This document shows, piece by piece, positions 38,753 to 38,860 of a DNA stretch of 38,860 nucleotides. The stretch is taken from the NCBI GenBank assembly GCA_003427395.1, contig BFEA01000438.1, positions 847,223-886,082 of the forward strand, read 5' to 3'. The translations under genes were made by a program, and so were the position numbers. Each line of letters starts with the position of its first letter. The stretch's first letter is position 1. Below the pieces are notes generated by a model, which was not told the DNA's origin, made no database searches, and saw only the letters and a program-made list of their open reading frames with translations. The stretch is from Chara braunii. Taxonomy: Eukaryota; Streptophyta; Charophyceae; Charales; Characeae.

Positions 38753-38860
38753 GTTAGAGTTCTGCCCCTACCTCCTCCTACCTCCGGTAGAGTTCTGCTC
38801 CTACCTCGTCGTACCTCCTTCTCCCGCCAACACACAGAAACCAATATGACTGAAACTGAA

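Overview
The window is nuclear DNA of a green plant or streptophyte alga and consists almost entirely of transposable elements. This is shown by a Ty3/gypsy-type LTR retroelement primed by a plant-type tRNA-Asp, a PIF/Harbinger-type DNA transposon with a Myb/SANT-like partner gene, a tRNA-derived SINE-like repeat, long (CT)n, (CTT)n and (GT)n microsatellites, and assembly Ns. From memory, the protein style resembles repeats of the charophyte Chara; that identification is a guess. No intact single-copy host gene is recognised.

Region 1 (1-16666, minus strand) is one giant LTR retroelement. The 5' LTR is on the right (12687-16666, 3,980 bp, TGT...ACA). The tRNA-Asp primer-binding site is at 12668-12685. 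An accessory region of about 5 kb (about 6.75-11.87 kb) of short sense-strand ORFs follows, then gag (6718-5249), protease (5215-4034) and pol with RT, RNase H and integrase (4112-702). A polypurine tract and the first 537 bp of the 3' LTR close the window. Both LTRs together predict about 20 kb. Protease and pol are joined by what looks like a textbook -1 ribosomal frameshift signal (TTTTTTG, 6-nt spacer, 7-bp stem). The two LTRs differ at about ten of 537 positions, so the insertion is fairly young, yet pol has two in-frame stops.

The accessory ORFs are the most unusual part. By eye they fall into at least three paralogous small-domain families, repeated in an interleaved order and often joined by stop-start overlaps. 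Extra ORFs upstream of gag are known in some plant Ty3/gypsy lineages (Tat/Ogre), but I know of no such tandem domain cassette.

Region 2 (16667-21080) has no recognised gene. It holds a SINE-like repeat (17182-17463), short palindromes, a three-step GT/GA repeat ladder (19.1-19.5 kb), a 56-bp triplicated repeat and a 105-nt foldback with a microRNA-precursor-like shape (19913-20017).

Region 3 (about 21.08-37.04 kb) is a decayed PIF/Harbinger element. It has a broken plus-strand Myb/SANT-like gene (21.7-24.2 kb) and a minus-strand transposase whose C-terminal part (25.14-25.44 kb) and N-terminal part (35.58-36.54 kb) are separated by a 10-kb insertion. That insertion has 525-bp direct repeats at its ends, a 1.9-kb internal tandem duplication and an AT-rich, internally duplicated middle.

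Region 4 (37.04-38.86 kb) has a perfect 47-bp palindrome, GC-rich palindromes, a weak first-exon candidate with a splice-donor-like CAG/GTAAGT, and long (CTT)n tracts.
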